A stretch of 64,000 nt of DNA from Chryseomonas sp014190935 (GTDB lineage Bacteria > Pseudomonadota > Gammaproteobacteria > Pseudomonadales > Pseudomonadaceae), in assembly GCF_014190935.1 (NCBI RefSeq), contig NZ_JACHVV010000003.1, positions 186,001 through 250,000 on the forward strand, in the 5' to 3' direction. Every line of letters begins with the position of its first letter. Positions within the stretch are counted from its first letter, which is position 1. Of this stretch, positions 44,747 to 53,284 are shown piece by piece. The notes beneath the pieces were generated by a model. The model saw nothing but the letters and a program-made list of their open reading frames with translations, did no database searches and was not told the DNA's origin. Position numbers and translations under genes: made by a program.

Positions 44747-45271
44747 ATGTCGCTGAGCCAATTCGACAACCTGCCGGGCGTGACCGCCCAGCCCGACGCC
44801 GCCACCCGCGAGTTCGTCTTCAATCACACCATGCTGCGGGTCAAGAACCTGGAGACCTCGCTGGACTTCTATACCCGCGTACTGGGTTTCACCGTGGTCG
44901 ATCACAAGGACTTCCCGGACGCCAAGTTCAGCCTGACCTTCCTGGCCCTGGTCGATCGCAACCAGGTGCCGGAAGAGCCGGAAGCCCGCCAGCGCTGGCG
45001 CAAGTCCACCCCGGGCATCCTCGAGCTGACCCACAACCACGGCACCGAAGACGACGCTGGCTTCAGCTACCACAATGGCAACAGCGATCCGCGCGGCTTC
45101 GGCCACACCTGCGTGGCGGTCCCGGACATCCGCGCCGCCTGCGAGCGCTTCGAGCAACTGGGCGTCGCCTTCCAGAAGCGCCTGACCGACGGCAGCATGA
45201 AGGAAATCGCCTTCATCAAGGACCCCGACGGCTACTGGGTCGAAGTCATCCAGTTCACCCCGCTGTCCTGA
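44747..45271 (+). CDS. gloA: Glyoxalase I (lactoylglutathione lyase)
   Basis: 174 residues, the long (Zn-type) form with the extra segments also present in eukaryotic enzymes. Metal ligands can be placed in FNHTMLRVKN (His27), LELTHNHGTE (Glu), FGHTCVAVPD (His) and YWVEVIQF (Glu). It isomerises the methylglyoxal-glutathione hemithioacetal to lactoylglutathione. ATG 44747 has CCGGAGA at 8 bases; 17 upstream codons in frame are rejected. Upstream a plus-strand terminator may control expression. Confidence 0.95.
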   Translation: MSLSQFDNLPGVTAQPDAATREFVFNHTMLRVKNLETSLDFYTRVLGFTVVDHKDFPDAKFSLTFLALVDRNQVPEEPEARQRWRKSTPGILELTHNHGTEDDAGFSYHNGNSDPRGFGHTCVAVPDIRAACERFEQLGVAFQKRLTDGSMKEIAFIKDPDGYWVEVIQFTPLS

Positions 45272-45468
45272 TCGCTCCGGGCCCGGCGTCCGCCGGGCCC
45301 ACCCCCGCCTGCCCTTCCGAAGACATCCGACGACTTTTCGGCGCTTAACTGATACCGACTAGCTCCAGGCCATCGACGCCTGCCTGGGCCTTTGGCGTAC
45401 TGCTGGCGAAAAGCCTTACCAAGGTCGTATTGCGCACCCCAGCCAGCGACGTCGTCAGAGAGTCCATC

Positions 45469-47097
45469 ATGAAAAAAACAACAAGAATCCGTACCGGGAT
45501 GTACAGCGTGCTCAGCCTGTTCGTCGCCTGCCTGCTGCTGGCCTGCCTGTATGGGTGGCTCAGCGCCCGGACCAGTGCCCAGCAGATCCGCGACCTGGAT
45601 AGTCTGACCATGGAGCAGCTGGACAGGGTCAACAACGCCGCCACCTGGATCAGCCGCGCCAGCGCCAATTCCCATACCGCCATGCTCGACCGGGTCAACG
45701 GCGATGCAGCCAAGGCCGAGAAAGGCGTGAAGCTGGCCCTGGAGCGGCTGGACATCGCCCGCAAGCTGATCACCGACATGCAGGCCAACGTCGGCGATCC
45801 CAAGCTGAGCGGCCAGATCGAAGCCATGCTCAAGGCCTTCGACGCCTACAAGGTCATCGTCGAAGGGCAGATCGCCGCCTGCCGCGCCGGCGACCTGCCC
45901 GGCTACATCCGTATCAGCGACGGGGCCAAGGGTGCCAGCACGGCCTTCGCCGACACCCGCCAGGCCTTTACCGACGAGATCACCAGCCGCATCGCGGCCA
46001 CCCTCGCCGCCTCCGACAGTCGCGTGTCCCAGGCCCAGATCGGCAGCCTGCTGCTGGTCGGTCTGACCCTGCTGCTGGCGGTGCTCTCCGGCTGGTTCAT
46101 CGCCCGCCGGGTGCTGGCCCCGCTCAACGAGGCCGGCGAGCACTTCGCCGCCATGAGCGAAGGCGATCTGACCCGCCGTATCGAGGTGCGCAGCCATGAC
46201 GAGATCGGCCAGCTGTTCGCCGGTCTCGCCACCCTGCAGAGCCGCCAGCGCGACACTTTGGCCCAGCTCAATCGCACCGCCGAGCAACTCGACAGCGCCG
46301 CCCAGGAATTGGGCGAGGTGACGGCGCAGAGCAACCGCACCCTGAATCAGCAGCAACAGGAACTGGAACAGGCCGTGACGGCGGTGACCGAGATGACCAC
46401 CGCCGTGGAAGAGGTGGCGCGCAACGCCGCCTCCACCTCGGATACCGCCCGCGAATCCGATCGCCTGGCCGCGGGCAGTCGCGGCCAGGTGGCCCAGGTG
46501 CTCAGCGAATTGCAGAGCATGCAGACCACGGTCAACGAAAGCGAAACCGTGATCGCCAGCCTGGCGCAGCAGGCCAACCAGATCGGCAAGGTGCTGGACG
46601 TGATCCGCGCCGTTTCCGAGCAGACCAACCTGCTGGCGCTCAACGCCGCCATCGAGGCTGCGCGCGCCGGCGATGCCGGCCGTGGCTTCGCCGTGGTGGC
46701 CGACGAGGTGCGCAGCCTGGCGCAGCGCACCCGCCAGTCGACCCTGGAGATCGAGCAGATGATCGGCAACATCCAGACCGGCACCGGTCAGGCGGTGACC
46801 GCCATCCAGCGCAGCAATACCCTGGCCGGCACCACCCTTGAAACCACCGAGCGCACCGGCCAGAGTCTGGAGCACATCTTCGTCGCCATCGGCGACATCA
46901 ACGAGCGCAACCTGGTCATCGCCAGCGCCGCCGAGGAACAGGCCCAGGTGGCACGGGAGGTGGATCGCAACCTGATCAACATCCGCGAACTGGCGGGCGT
47001 CTCCAAGCGCGGCGCCGACCAGATCGAGACCTCCAGTCGCCAGCTCGTCGCGCTGACCCGCGAGATCCATGGTCTGGCGGCGCGCTTCCGCGTCTAG
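45469..47097 (+). CDS. Methyl-accepting chemotaxis protein
   Basis: 542 residues. One membrane helix at about 9-32, a periplasmic four-helix-bundle sensor (about 33-195), a second helix (about 197-217), a HAMP domain (RRVLAPLNEAGEHFAAMSEGDLTRRI) and a long cytoplasmic coiled coil with the conserved hairpin IRAVSEQTNLLALNAAIEAARAGDAGRGFAVVADEVRSLA. It ends in ARFRV without a CheR-docking pentapeptide. Ligand unknown. An upstream in-frame ATG at 45430 exists, but 45469 gives the normal cytosolic start. The first codons carry an A-rich AACAACAA. Confidence 0.93.
   Translation: MKKTTRIRTGMYSVLSLFVACLLLACLYGWLSARTSAQQIRDLDSLTMEQLDRVNNAATWISRASANSHTAMLDRVNGDAAKAEKGVKLALERLDIARKLITDMQANVGDPKLSGQIEAMLKAFDAYKVIVEGQIAACRAGDLPGYIRISDGAKGASTAFADTRQAFTDEITSRIAATLAASDSRVSQAQIGSLLLVGLTLLLAVLSGWFIARRVLAPLNEAGEHFAAMSEGDLTRRIEVRSHDEIGQLFAGLATLQSRQRDTLAQLNRTAEQLDSAAQELGEVTAQSNRTLNQQQQELEQAVTAVTEMTTAVEEVARNAASTSDTARESDRLAAGSRGQVAQVLSELQSMQTTVNESETVIASLAQQANQIGKVLDVIRAVSEQTNLLALNAAIEAARAGDAGRGFAVVADEVRSLAQRTRQSTLEIEQMIGNIQTGTGQAVTAIQRSNTLAGTTLETTERTGQSLEHIFVAIGDINERNLVIASAAEEQAQVAREVDRNLINIRELAGVSKRGADQIETSSRQLVALTREIHGLAARFRV
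45477..45484 (+). promoter_or_regulatory. Crc/Hfq-like AACAACAA at the chemoreceptor start
   Basis: A perfect AAYAAYAA at codons 3-6, preceded by a run of A after ATG. In Pseudomonas this kind of site at a start codon is bound by Hfq with Crc and blocks translation when preferred carbon is present. Confidence 0.45.
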
Positions 47098-47110
47098 CCC
47101 GATGCACCGC

Positions 47111-47139
47111 TATCCCCGGGAACGGGCGTCCCGGGGATA
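47111..47139 (+). terminator. Stem-loop after the chemoreceptor gene
   Basis: TATCCCCGGGA / TCCCGGGGATA with a seven-base loop, 13 bases past the stop. There is no T run after it, so it may act as an mRNA end-stabiliser more than a terminator. Confidence 0.55.
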
Positions 47140-47256
47140 GCCGCGGCTTTACCCAACTTTACGTTTTCTTGGCATGACGTCGTCGCCGCTACAGGAGAAA
47201 ATTGGCCCCGGGCGCCCGGCGTGGCGCCCGTTCTCGCTACGGAGCTGCCTGACGTC

Positions 47257-47379
47257 ATGACGACCTGCCCTACCCCGCGCGGCCCTCGCCTGAGGAGCCT
47301 GCTGCTGTCCTTTCTCGCCTCGCCCCTGGGCCTGCTGGTGGTGCTGACCGGCGTGCTGCAGCTGCTCGGCCCCGGCTAG
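47257..47379 (+). CDS. Possible 40-residue membrane peptide
   Basis: Short open frame giving MTTCPTPRGPRLRS followed by a single hydrophobic helix LLLSFLASPLGLLVV and LTGVLQLLGPG. GGAG lies 13 bases upstream, too far to be convincing. It fills part of the gap between two convergent chemoreceptor genes. It may be chance. Confidence 0.3.
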   Translation: MTTCPTPRGPRLRSLLLSFLASPLGLLVVLTGVLQLLGPG

Positions 47380-47420
47380 GGCCTCGGCTCCGGCCACCGC
47401 AGCGGCCGGAGCCGCCTGGA

Positions 47421-49046
47421 TCACAGGCGGAAGCGCGCGACCAGGCCATTGAGGTCCACGGCCAGGCGCGACAGCTCGGCGCTGGCGGCGCTGGACTGCT
47501 CGGCACCCGCGGCGGTCTGGACCGACAAGTCGCGGATGTTCACCAGGTTGCGATCGACTTCGCGAGCCACCTGGGCCTGCTCTTCCGCCGCGCTGGCGAT
47601 CACCAGATTGCGCTCGTTGATGCCGCCGATGGCGCCATGGATGCGCTCCAGGGCATGGCCGGCGCCGCGGGCCACTTCCAGGGTGGACTGGGCACGCTCG
47701 GTGCTGCTGCGCATGGCCGCCACCGCCTGATCGGTGCCCTGCTGGATGGTGCCGATGGAGGTCTCGATCTCGCGGGTCGACTCCTGGGTGCGATGGGCCA
47801 GCGCCCGTACCTCGTCGGCCACCACGGCGAAGCCACGACCGGCTTCCCCGGCGCGCGCGGCCTCGATGGCGGCATTGAGCGCCAACAGATTGGTCTGCTC
47901 GGCCACGCTGCGGATCACGTCGAGCACCTTGCCGATGTCGTTGACCTGTACCGCCAGATCGCCCACCAGGGTGGCGCCGTGCTGGACGTCTTCGCTCATG
48001 GTGGCGATGGCACCCACGGTTTCCTGTACCAGGTCGCGACCGTCACGGGCCACGCCGGCCGACTCCTGGGAGGCCTGGGAGGTGTTGACGGCGTTGCGCG
48101 CCACCTCGTCCACCGCCGACGACATCTGGTTCACCGCGGTGGCGGCCTGTTCGATCTCGGCGTTCTGGCGCTGCAGGCCGCGACTGGATTCATCGGTCAC
48201 GGCATTGAGTTCTTCCGCCGCCGAGGCGAGCTGGGTGGCCGAACCGAGGATGCCCTGCAGGGTCTGGCGCAGCTGGCCCTGCATGGTCTTCATGGCCTGC
48301 AGCAGGCGCGCGGCCTCGTCGCGGCCTTCGCTGTGGATTTCCTGGCTGAGGTCGCCGGTGGCGATCACCTCGGCGGCCTGCACGGCGCGGGCGATGGGCT
48401 GGGTGATGCTGCGGATCAGCAGCCAGGCGAAGACCACGGTCAGCAGCGCGGTGGCCGCCAGCAGCACCACCAGCCACTGGATGGCGTGACGATAGTCGGT
48501 GGCGGACTGTTCGTTGGCCGCGGCGGTCTGCTGATCCACCAGGTCGGTGAGTTGCTTGAGCACGCCGTTGACCGCATCGGAGTTGGCCAGCAGGTCCTCG
48601 TTGAGCAGGCGGCGCAGGGGCTCCAGCTGATCGGCGGCGGAAAACGCCAGCATGCGCTGCTGCAGACCGTCGTACTGGGTGATCAGCTGGCCGTAGCGGC
48701 TGTAGGCGGTGCGTTCTTCGTCGGACTGGATCAGCGCCTCGTAGCGCTGCTGGGCGGCGCGCATCTGGCCATTGCGCTGCTGGAACAGTGCCTGGGTCTT
48801 GGTGATGATCTCCGGCTCGCGATTGAGCAGCAGGCGATAGGACAGCACCCGCAGGCGCAGGGTCAGGGCGGTCAGCTCGTCGAGCGCGGCCACCCGCGGC
48901 ATGGCGCGGTCTTCGATGGCCAGGCCCGAGGCGCGGATGTCGTTCATCTTGACCAGGGCGGTGCCGCCGAGCAGCAGCAGGAGCAGACCGATAAAGGCGA
49001 AGCCGAGCGTGGCACGCCGCGCGATGGAGAGATTGCGAAAGGACAT
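47421..49046 (-). CDS. Methyl-accepting chemotaxis protein
   Basis: 541 residues, same layout as the neighbouring receptor: TM1 (about 12-33), four-helix-bundle periplasmic sensor (35-190), TM2 (about 192-212), HAMP (ITQPIARAVQAAEVIATGDLSQEI) and the signalling hairpin IRSVAEQTNLLALNAAIEAARAGEAGRGFAVVADEVRALA. It ends in VARFRL with no CheR-binding pentapeptide. Convergent with the first receptor, and their final 70 or so residues are nearly the same (INERNLVIASAAEEQAQVAR), consistent with an old inverted duplication. Ligand unknown. Confidence 0.93.
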   Translation of the reverse strand: MSFRNLSIARRATLGFAFIGLLLLLLGGTALVKMNDIRASGLAIEDRAMPRVAALDELTALTLRLRVLSYRLLLNREPEIITKTQALFQQRNGQMRAAQQRYEALIQSDEERTAYSRYGQLITQYDGLQQRMLAFSAADQLEPLRRLLNEDLLANSDAVNGVLKQLTDLVDQQTAAANEQSATDYRHAIQWLVVLLAATALLTVVFAWLLIRSITQPIARAVQAAEVIATGDLSQEIHSEGRDEAARLLQAMKTMQGQLRQTLQGILGSATQLASAAEELNAVTDESSRGLQRQNAEIEQAATAVNQMSSAVDEVARNAVNTSQASQESAGVARDGRDLVQETVGAIATMSEDVQHGATLVGDLAVQVNDIGKVLDVIRSVAEQTNLLALNAAIEAARAGEAGRGFAVVADEVRALAHRTQESTREIETSIGTIQQGTDQAVAAMRSSTERAQSTLEVARGAGHALERIHGAIGGINERNLVIASAAEEQAQVAREVDRNLVNIRDLSVQTAAGAEQSSAASAELSRLAVDLNGLVARFRL

Positions 49047-49707
49047 GGAGAGTTTCCGTTGAGCCTGGAAAGCTCCTGCTATCGACCGCGAGCCACAGAT
49101 CCTGAGGCCGGATATCGGCGTGGATCAGCCCCACCGCTATCGAGCAAAAGCGGCAAACCCTTGTCCTATAGGGCATCGGAGCTATTGAAAGGCTGGCGAA
49201 AGGTCTAGGCTGCGGCACTGTGCCGCAGATCACAGGCTGGAGGCAAAGTGGGCAAAAGACGCTCGATTTCCGCCAGCGGCATTGCGTTCACATTTTTGCA
49301 CATCTCTCGCAAGCCACTGATCGCCAAGGAAATCTGTTCAGCTATCGCGATTCACGTTTTCTTCACGGGGAAAAGCGCGATTCGGCGCCTATATTCCGGC
49401 TTCGTGCCGATAAAAGGGCTAAAAGCGCTGATCGTGCGGCGATAATGGCGGGATGATCTCAGTATAAGTTTGAAATATCTTCTGCGTTGTCTGTCACGAG
49501 CTATTGTTTCAGCGTGGATTAAGGTTGTGGTCACCAGACTGGGTGACCGGGTGCCAGGACGCCGCCCGAAGACGCGATGGACCGCCAGACAATGAAGCCA
49601 CCAGAGCCCGAGATGGCCGGGGCGTATCGAGGCGATGCCAGGGGGCGTCTAGCCACTAACCAGCGCTTGCCGCTGCCATTGCGTACTTGAGAAGAGGTCA
49701 GAAACAG
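49047..49707. other. A/T-rich gene-free region before the carbonic anhydrase
   Basis: 661 bases, lower in G+C than its neighbours around 49240-49520. It contains a small perfect hairpin TGCGGCA-CTG-TGCCGCA (49211-49227) and GTG-started 65-codon (49248) frame with GGAGG only four bases upstream, giving a basic hydrophobic peptide of doubtful reality. Otherwise promoter DNA for the flanking divergent genes. Confidence 0.5.
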
Positions 49708-50415
49708 ATGAGCGACAACACGGATACCTTCGGCGCACCCGACGAGGCCCTCCTGCAACTGGTCGATGGTTTCAAGCGTTTCCGCCAGGATGTCTTTCCC
49801 GAACAGGAAGCGCTGTTCAAGAAACTCGCCAGTGCGCAGTCGCCCAAGGCCATGTTCATCACCTGCGCCGACTCGCGCATCGTCCCGGAACTGATCACCC
49901 AGAGTTCGCCGGGCGATCTGTTCGTGACCCGTAACGTCGGCAACGTGGTGCCCCCCTACGGCCAGATGAACGGCGGCGTCTCCACCGCCATCGAGTACGC
50001 GGTCGTGGCGCTGGGCGTCAAGCACATCATCATCTGCGGCCATTCCGACTGCGGCGCCATGAAAGCCGTGCTCAATCCCGATCCGCTGGAAAAGATGCCG
50101 ACGGTAAAGGTCTGGCTGCGCCATGCCGAGGTCGCCCGTACCGTGGTCGAAGACCATGGCCATTGCGACTGCGGCCACGGCGGCACCCTGGGCTTCCTCA
50201 CCGAGGAAAACGTGGTGGCCCAGCTGGTCCACCTGCGTACCCACCCCTCGGTGGCATCGCGTCTGGCCAGCGGTCAGCTGCAGATCCACGGCTGGGTCTA
50301 TTCCATCGAGACCAGCGAGATCAAGGCGTACGATGCCCAGCAGGAGCGCTTCCTGCCCCTGGATGGCGAAAACATGCCGGTCGCCACCCCGCGTCCGCGC
50401 CTGCAACCGGCCTGA
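49708..50415 (+). CDS. Beta-class carbonic anhydrase
   Basis: 235 residues. Zinc ligands C53, H112 and C115 with the Asp55-Arg57 dyad (CADSR; GHSDCGAMKA) are intact. It hydrates CO2 to bicarbonate. It is followed 209 bases later by a SulP-family transporter on the same strand, as in P. aeruginosa (a carbonic anhydrase next to a SulP gene), which suggests joint bicarbonate handling. ATG 49708 has AAGAGGTC at 9 bases. Confidence 0.94.
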   Translation: MSDNTDTFGAPDEALLQLVDGFKRFRQDVFPEQEALFKKLASAQSPKAMFITCADSRIVPELITQSSPGDLFVTRNVGNVVPPYGQMNGGVSTAIEYAVVALGVKHIIICGHSDCGAMKAVLNPDPLEKMPTVKVWLRHAEVARTVVEDHGHCDCGHGGTLGFLTEENVVAQLVHLRTHPSVASRLASGQLQIHGWVYSIETSEIKAYDAQQERFLPLDGENMPVATPRPRLQPA

Positions 50416-50564
50416 TCCACGCGGCCAACCGGTTCGCCGGCTGGCCGCCCCGAGACGGGTCGCTCGACCCGTCTCCATAACAGCGCACTGCGCCGGACGA
50501 CCCCACCTGGGGCTCCATCGGGATCGTCCACCCTAGCCGCTAGCCGCCTGAATCCCGAACCGTG

Positions 50565-50584
50565 TCATATGACGTGATATGACG
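50565..50584 (+). promoter_or_regulatory. Direct repeat ATATGACG x2 before the SulP gene
   Basis: ATATGACG occurs at 50567 and 50577, one helical turn apart, 40 bases before the SulP start. Such in-phase repeats are typical of activator sites, but the protein is unknown. Confidence 0.4.
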
Positions 50585-50624
50585 CGCGGGAACCCTTTTT
50601 CCTAGTCGCTGGAGGACCAGGACC

Positions 50625-52184
50625 ATGCTTGGCAATCAACAGACCCCGGGGCGCAACCTGTCGCGCGACGCCCTGGCCTCACTAGTAGTGTTTCTGGTCG
50701 CCCTGCCGCTGTGCATGGGGATCGCCATCGCCTCCGGCATGCCGCCGGCCAAGGGCATCATCACCGGCATCATCGGTGGCCTGGTGGTCGGCTTTCTCGC
50801 CGGCTCGCCGCTGCAGGTCAGCGGTCCGGCCGCCGGCCTGGTGGTGCTGGTGTTCGACCTGATCAACCGCCATGGCATCGAGGCGCTGGGCCCGGTACTG
50901 CTGCTCGCCGGCCTGCTGCAACTCATCGCCGGCTTCACCCGGCTGGGCGCCTGGTTCCGCGTCACCTCACCGGCGGTGGTCTACGGCATGCTTGCCGGCA
51001 TCGGCATCCTCATCGTGCTCTCGCAACTGCACGTGATGCTGGACGCCAAACCGGCGGCCTCGGGTCTTTCCAACCTGCTGGCCTTCCCGGGCGCCGCCAT
51101 CACCGCGGCGGGCCAGTGGAATGGAAGCGGCAGCGGCGCCCAGGCGGCGCTGATCGGCCTGCTGACCATCGCCAGCATGTGGCTGTGGGAGAAATTCCGC
51201 CCGCAGACGCTGCGCTTCCTGCCCGGCGCCCTGATCGGGGTGACCCTGGCGACCCTGGCCAGTCTCTGGCTGGCGCTGGACATCCGCCGCGTGGAAGTGC
51301 CCAACAACCTGGCCGACGCCATCGACTGGGTGACCTTCGCCGACCTCGGCATGCTGGCCAACGCCGAACTGGTGGTGGCCGCCCTGGCCCTGGCCTTCAT
51401 CGCCAGCGCCGAGACCCTGCTCTCGGCCGCCGCGGTGGACCGCATGCACACCGGGCCGCGCTCGCACTTCGACCGCGAGCTGGGTGCCCAGGGCATCGGC
51501 AACCTGCTCTGCGGCGCCGTCGGCGCGCTGCCCATGACCGGCGTCATCGTGCGCAGCTCGGCCAATGTCCAGGCCGGCGCCACCAGTCGCGCCTCCACCA
51601 TCTTCCACGGTCTCTGGCTGCTGGCCTTCGTCGCCGCCCTGCCCTTCGTGCTCAAGCTGGTGCCGGTGGCGAGCCTGGCCGGCGTGCTGGTGTTCACCGG
51701 TATCAAGCTGGCCGATCCCAAGTCGCTGACCGGACTCAAGCGCTATGGCCGGACCCCCATGATCATCTATGCCCTGACCGCACTGATGATCGTCGCTACC
51801 GATCTGCTGACCGGGGTGCTGGTGGGCTTTGGTCTGTCGATCGCCTTCCTTGCGATCAAGGCGGCCCAGCTCAAGGTCAGCCTCACCTATCGCGAGGACC
51901 AGCCGGACCAGGCCGATCTGCGCCTGGTGGGGGCCGCGACCTTCCTGCGCGTACCCCAGCTGACCAAGGTGCTGGAGCAGGTCAAGCCGGGCACCACCCT
52001 GCACGTGCCCCTGGAGCGGGTCTCCTATATCGACCATGCCTGCATGGAGCTGCTGGAGGACTGGGGACGGACCCAGGCCAGCAACGGCATGCGGCTGGTG
52101 ATCGAGCCCAAGGCACTGGAGCGGCGCCTGGAAGGCCAGGTGCCGGCGGGTCAACCGGTCATGCCGACCCAGGCACCGGCCTGA
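50625..52184 (+). CDS. SulP-family anion (bicarbonate/sulfate) transporter
   Basis: 519 residues, SLC26/SulP fold with about twelve helices in two inverted repeats; signature ASLVVFLVALPLCMGIAIASGMPPAKGIITGIIGG and a C-terminal cytosolic segment from about 425 that corresponds to a STAS domain (LRLVGAATFLRVPQLTKVLEQVKPGTTLHV). Genomic pairing with the carbonic anhydrase upstream favours bicarbonate as the cargo over sulfate. ATG 50625 has CTGGAGG at 11 bases. A GC stem-loop (52190-52220) follows its stop. Confidence 0.85.
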   Translation: MLGNQQTPGRNLSRDALASLVVFLVALPLCMGIAIASGMPPAKGIITGIIGGLVVGFLAGSPLQVSGPAAGLVVLVFDLINRHGIEALGPVLLLAGLLQLIAGFTRLGAWFRVTSPAVVYGMLAGIGILIVLSQLHVMLDAKPAASGLSNLLAFPGAAITAAGQWNGSGSGAQAALIGLLTIASMWLWEKFRPQTLRFLPGALIGVTLATLASLWLALDIRRVEVPNNLADAIDWVTFADLGMLANAELVVAALALAFIASAETLLSAAAVDRMHTGPRSHFDRELGAQGIGNLLCGAVGALPMTGVIVRSSANVQAGATSRASTIFHGLWLLAFVAALPFVLKLVPVASLAGVLVFTGIKLADPKSLTGLKRYGRTPMIIYALTALMIVATDLLTGVLVGFGLSIAFLAIKAAQLKVSLTYREDQPDQADLRLVGAATFLRVPQLTKVLEQVKPGTTLHVPLERVSYIDHACMELLEDWGRTQASNGMRLVIEPKALERRLEGQVPAGQPVMPTQAPA

Positions 52185-52596
52185 TCCGGGTGGCGGAGCA
52201 GCCAAGAGGCGCTCCGCCACGCTTCACCCAGTGCCAGGGTCCGCTGGCGGACGGCCAGACCGCCAGCACGATCGCTGATCGCGATACTGGCTTGCCAGAG
52301 CCTCGCGGGGCCAGGGTGCCATGCAAAGGCCACTCCATGAAGTGGACATTCTGTCCACAAAAAGCGCCTGAATTGACTGATAAATGTCCAAGTAGGCGTC
52401 GGTCATCCTACCAATGGCTAATAGTCTGCTAATTAACTTTCGCTCTTCTCGGGTTTGCCTTATAACGCTATCTGGTTCGACTTTTGTCGCACCAACGATC
52501 TTTGTGTCGGGCCACCCTCTATCTCGGGGGTAATCGCTTTGCCAGGAAAGCCATGCGACGCCCACACGGCTAAAAATGACCCCACGAGAGGTAGCT
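52185..52596. other. Gene-free region between SulP and HU genes
   Basis: 412 bases. A stem GTGGCGGAGC / GCTCCGCCAC (52190-52220) past the SulP stop is probably its terminator or RNA end. From 52340 the DNA turns A/T-rich and includes the HU gene promoter. No gene seen. Confidence 0.55.
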
Positions 52597-52872
52597 ATGC
52601 GCAAGCCTGAATTGGCGACTGTGATCGCTGAAAAAGTCGGACTTCCGAAGGAACAAGCCAACGTCGTGCTGAACACGCTGTTGGATGAGATCGCTAATGC
52701 GCTGCACCGCAAGGACAGCGTTACCCTGGTCGGCTTCGGCACCTTCCTGCCGCGTCACCGCGGTGCCCGCATGGGGAAGAATCCCCAGACCGGCGAGCCG
52801 GTCAAGATTCGTGCGAGCAACACGGTGGCGTTCAAGCCCGGCAAGGCGCTGAAGGACAGCATCGAAGGCTGA
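52597..52872 (+). CDS. HU-family DNA-binding protein
   Basis: 91 residues, histone-like HU/IHF fold: MRKPELATVIAEKVGLPKEQANVVLN... with the beta-arm FGTFLPRHRGARMGKNPQTGEPVKI and the conserved ASNTVAFKPGKALKD. It resembles the extra HU-alpha-like protein next to rubredoxin genes in P. aeruginosa. ATG 52597 is preceded by GAGAGG at 5 bases; seven upstream codons in frame are rejected. A perfect terminator follows. Confidence 0.92.
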   Translation: MRKPELATVIAEKVGLPKEQANVVLNTLLDEIANALHRKDSVTLVGFGTFLPRHRGARMGKNPQTGEPVKIRASNTVAFKPGKALKDSIEG

Positions 52873-52903
52873 GCATGAGGCGGCACGGATCGCCGCTGCA
52901 GCC

Positions 52904-52933
52904 AAAAGGCATCGCCCCTGCGATGCCTTTTTT
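52904..52933 (+). terminator. Rho-independent terminator of the HU gene
   Basis: AAAAGGCATCGC-CCCT-GCGATGCCTTTTTT, 31 bases past the stop. Confidence 0.92.
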
Positions 52934-52964
52934 GTGTCCGCGTGGAGGACGCGGAGCGGAGTGA

Positions 52965-53132
52965 TCAGCCGATGGCGATCATTTCGAAGTCGCCCTTGCC
53001 CACGCCGCAATCCGGGCACAGCCAATCCTCGGGCACATCCTCCCAGCGCGTCCCCGGCGCGATGCCGTCGTCCGGCCAGCCCAGGGCTTCGTCATAGATA
53101 TAGCCGCACACGATGCACTGCCATTTCCGCAT
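52965..53132 (-). CDS. rubA: Rubredoxin
   Basis: 55 residues on the minus strand, MRKWQCIVCGYIYDEALGW...PEDWLCPDCGVGKGDFEMIAIG. The two iron knuckles are C6-x2-C9 and C39-x2-C42, and the length is standard. It is a one-electron carrier in the cytosol, in Pseudomonas serving rubredoxin reductase for alkane hydroxylases and oxidative stress. In P. aeruginosa two rubredoxins and their reductase lie near an HU-like gene; here only one rubredoxin and no reductase are seen. GGGAG lies 11 bases upstream of the start. Confidence 0.95.
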   Translation of the reverse strand: MRKWQCIVCGYIYDEALGWPDDGIAPGTRWEDVPEDWLCPDCGVGKGDFEMIAIG

Positions 53133-53284
53133 TTTTGGTTATCTCCCAACCGGCTTCAGGTAGCGCGCACGCTACGCGAAAGCCCGGCAAAGGCCAACCG
53201 TACCGGAACCCCGGCGGATGCCCCGGGCTCCATAGCTGCTCTTTGCGGCTGTCCGTCATCCGCGTTCACAGCTAGGCTGCGTCC

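Noticed and set aside
45232..47070. 612-codon open frame opposite a chemoreceptor
   Set aside because: Shadow frame; the plus-strand receptor has complete HAMP and signalling domains.
49220..49456. 78-codon frame in the gap before the carbonic anhydrase
   Set aside because: Begins without a usable ribosome site and has unusual composition; kept only as a note on the gap.
50711..52432. 573-codon frame overlapping the SulP gene in another phase
   Set aside because: Arg/Gly/Pro-rich nonsense protein inside the transporter gene.
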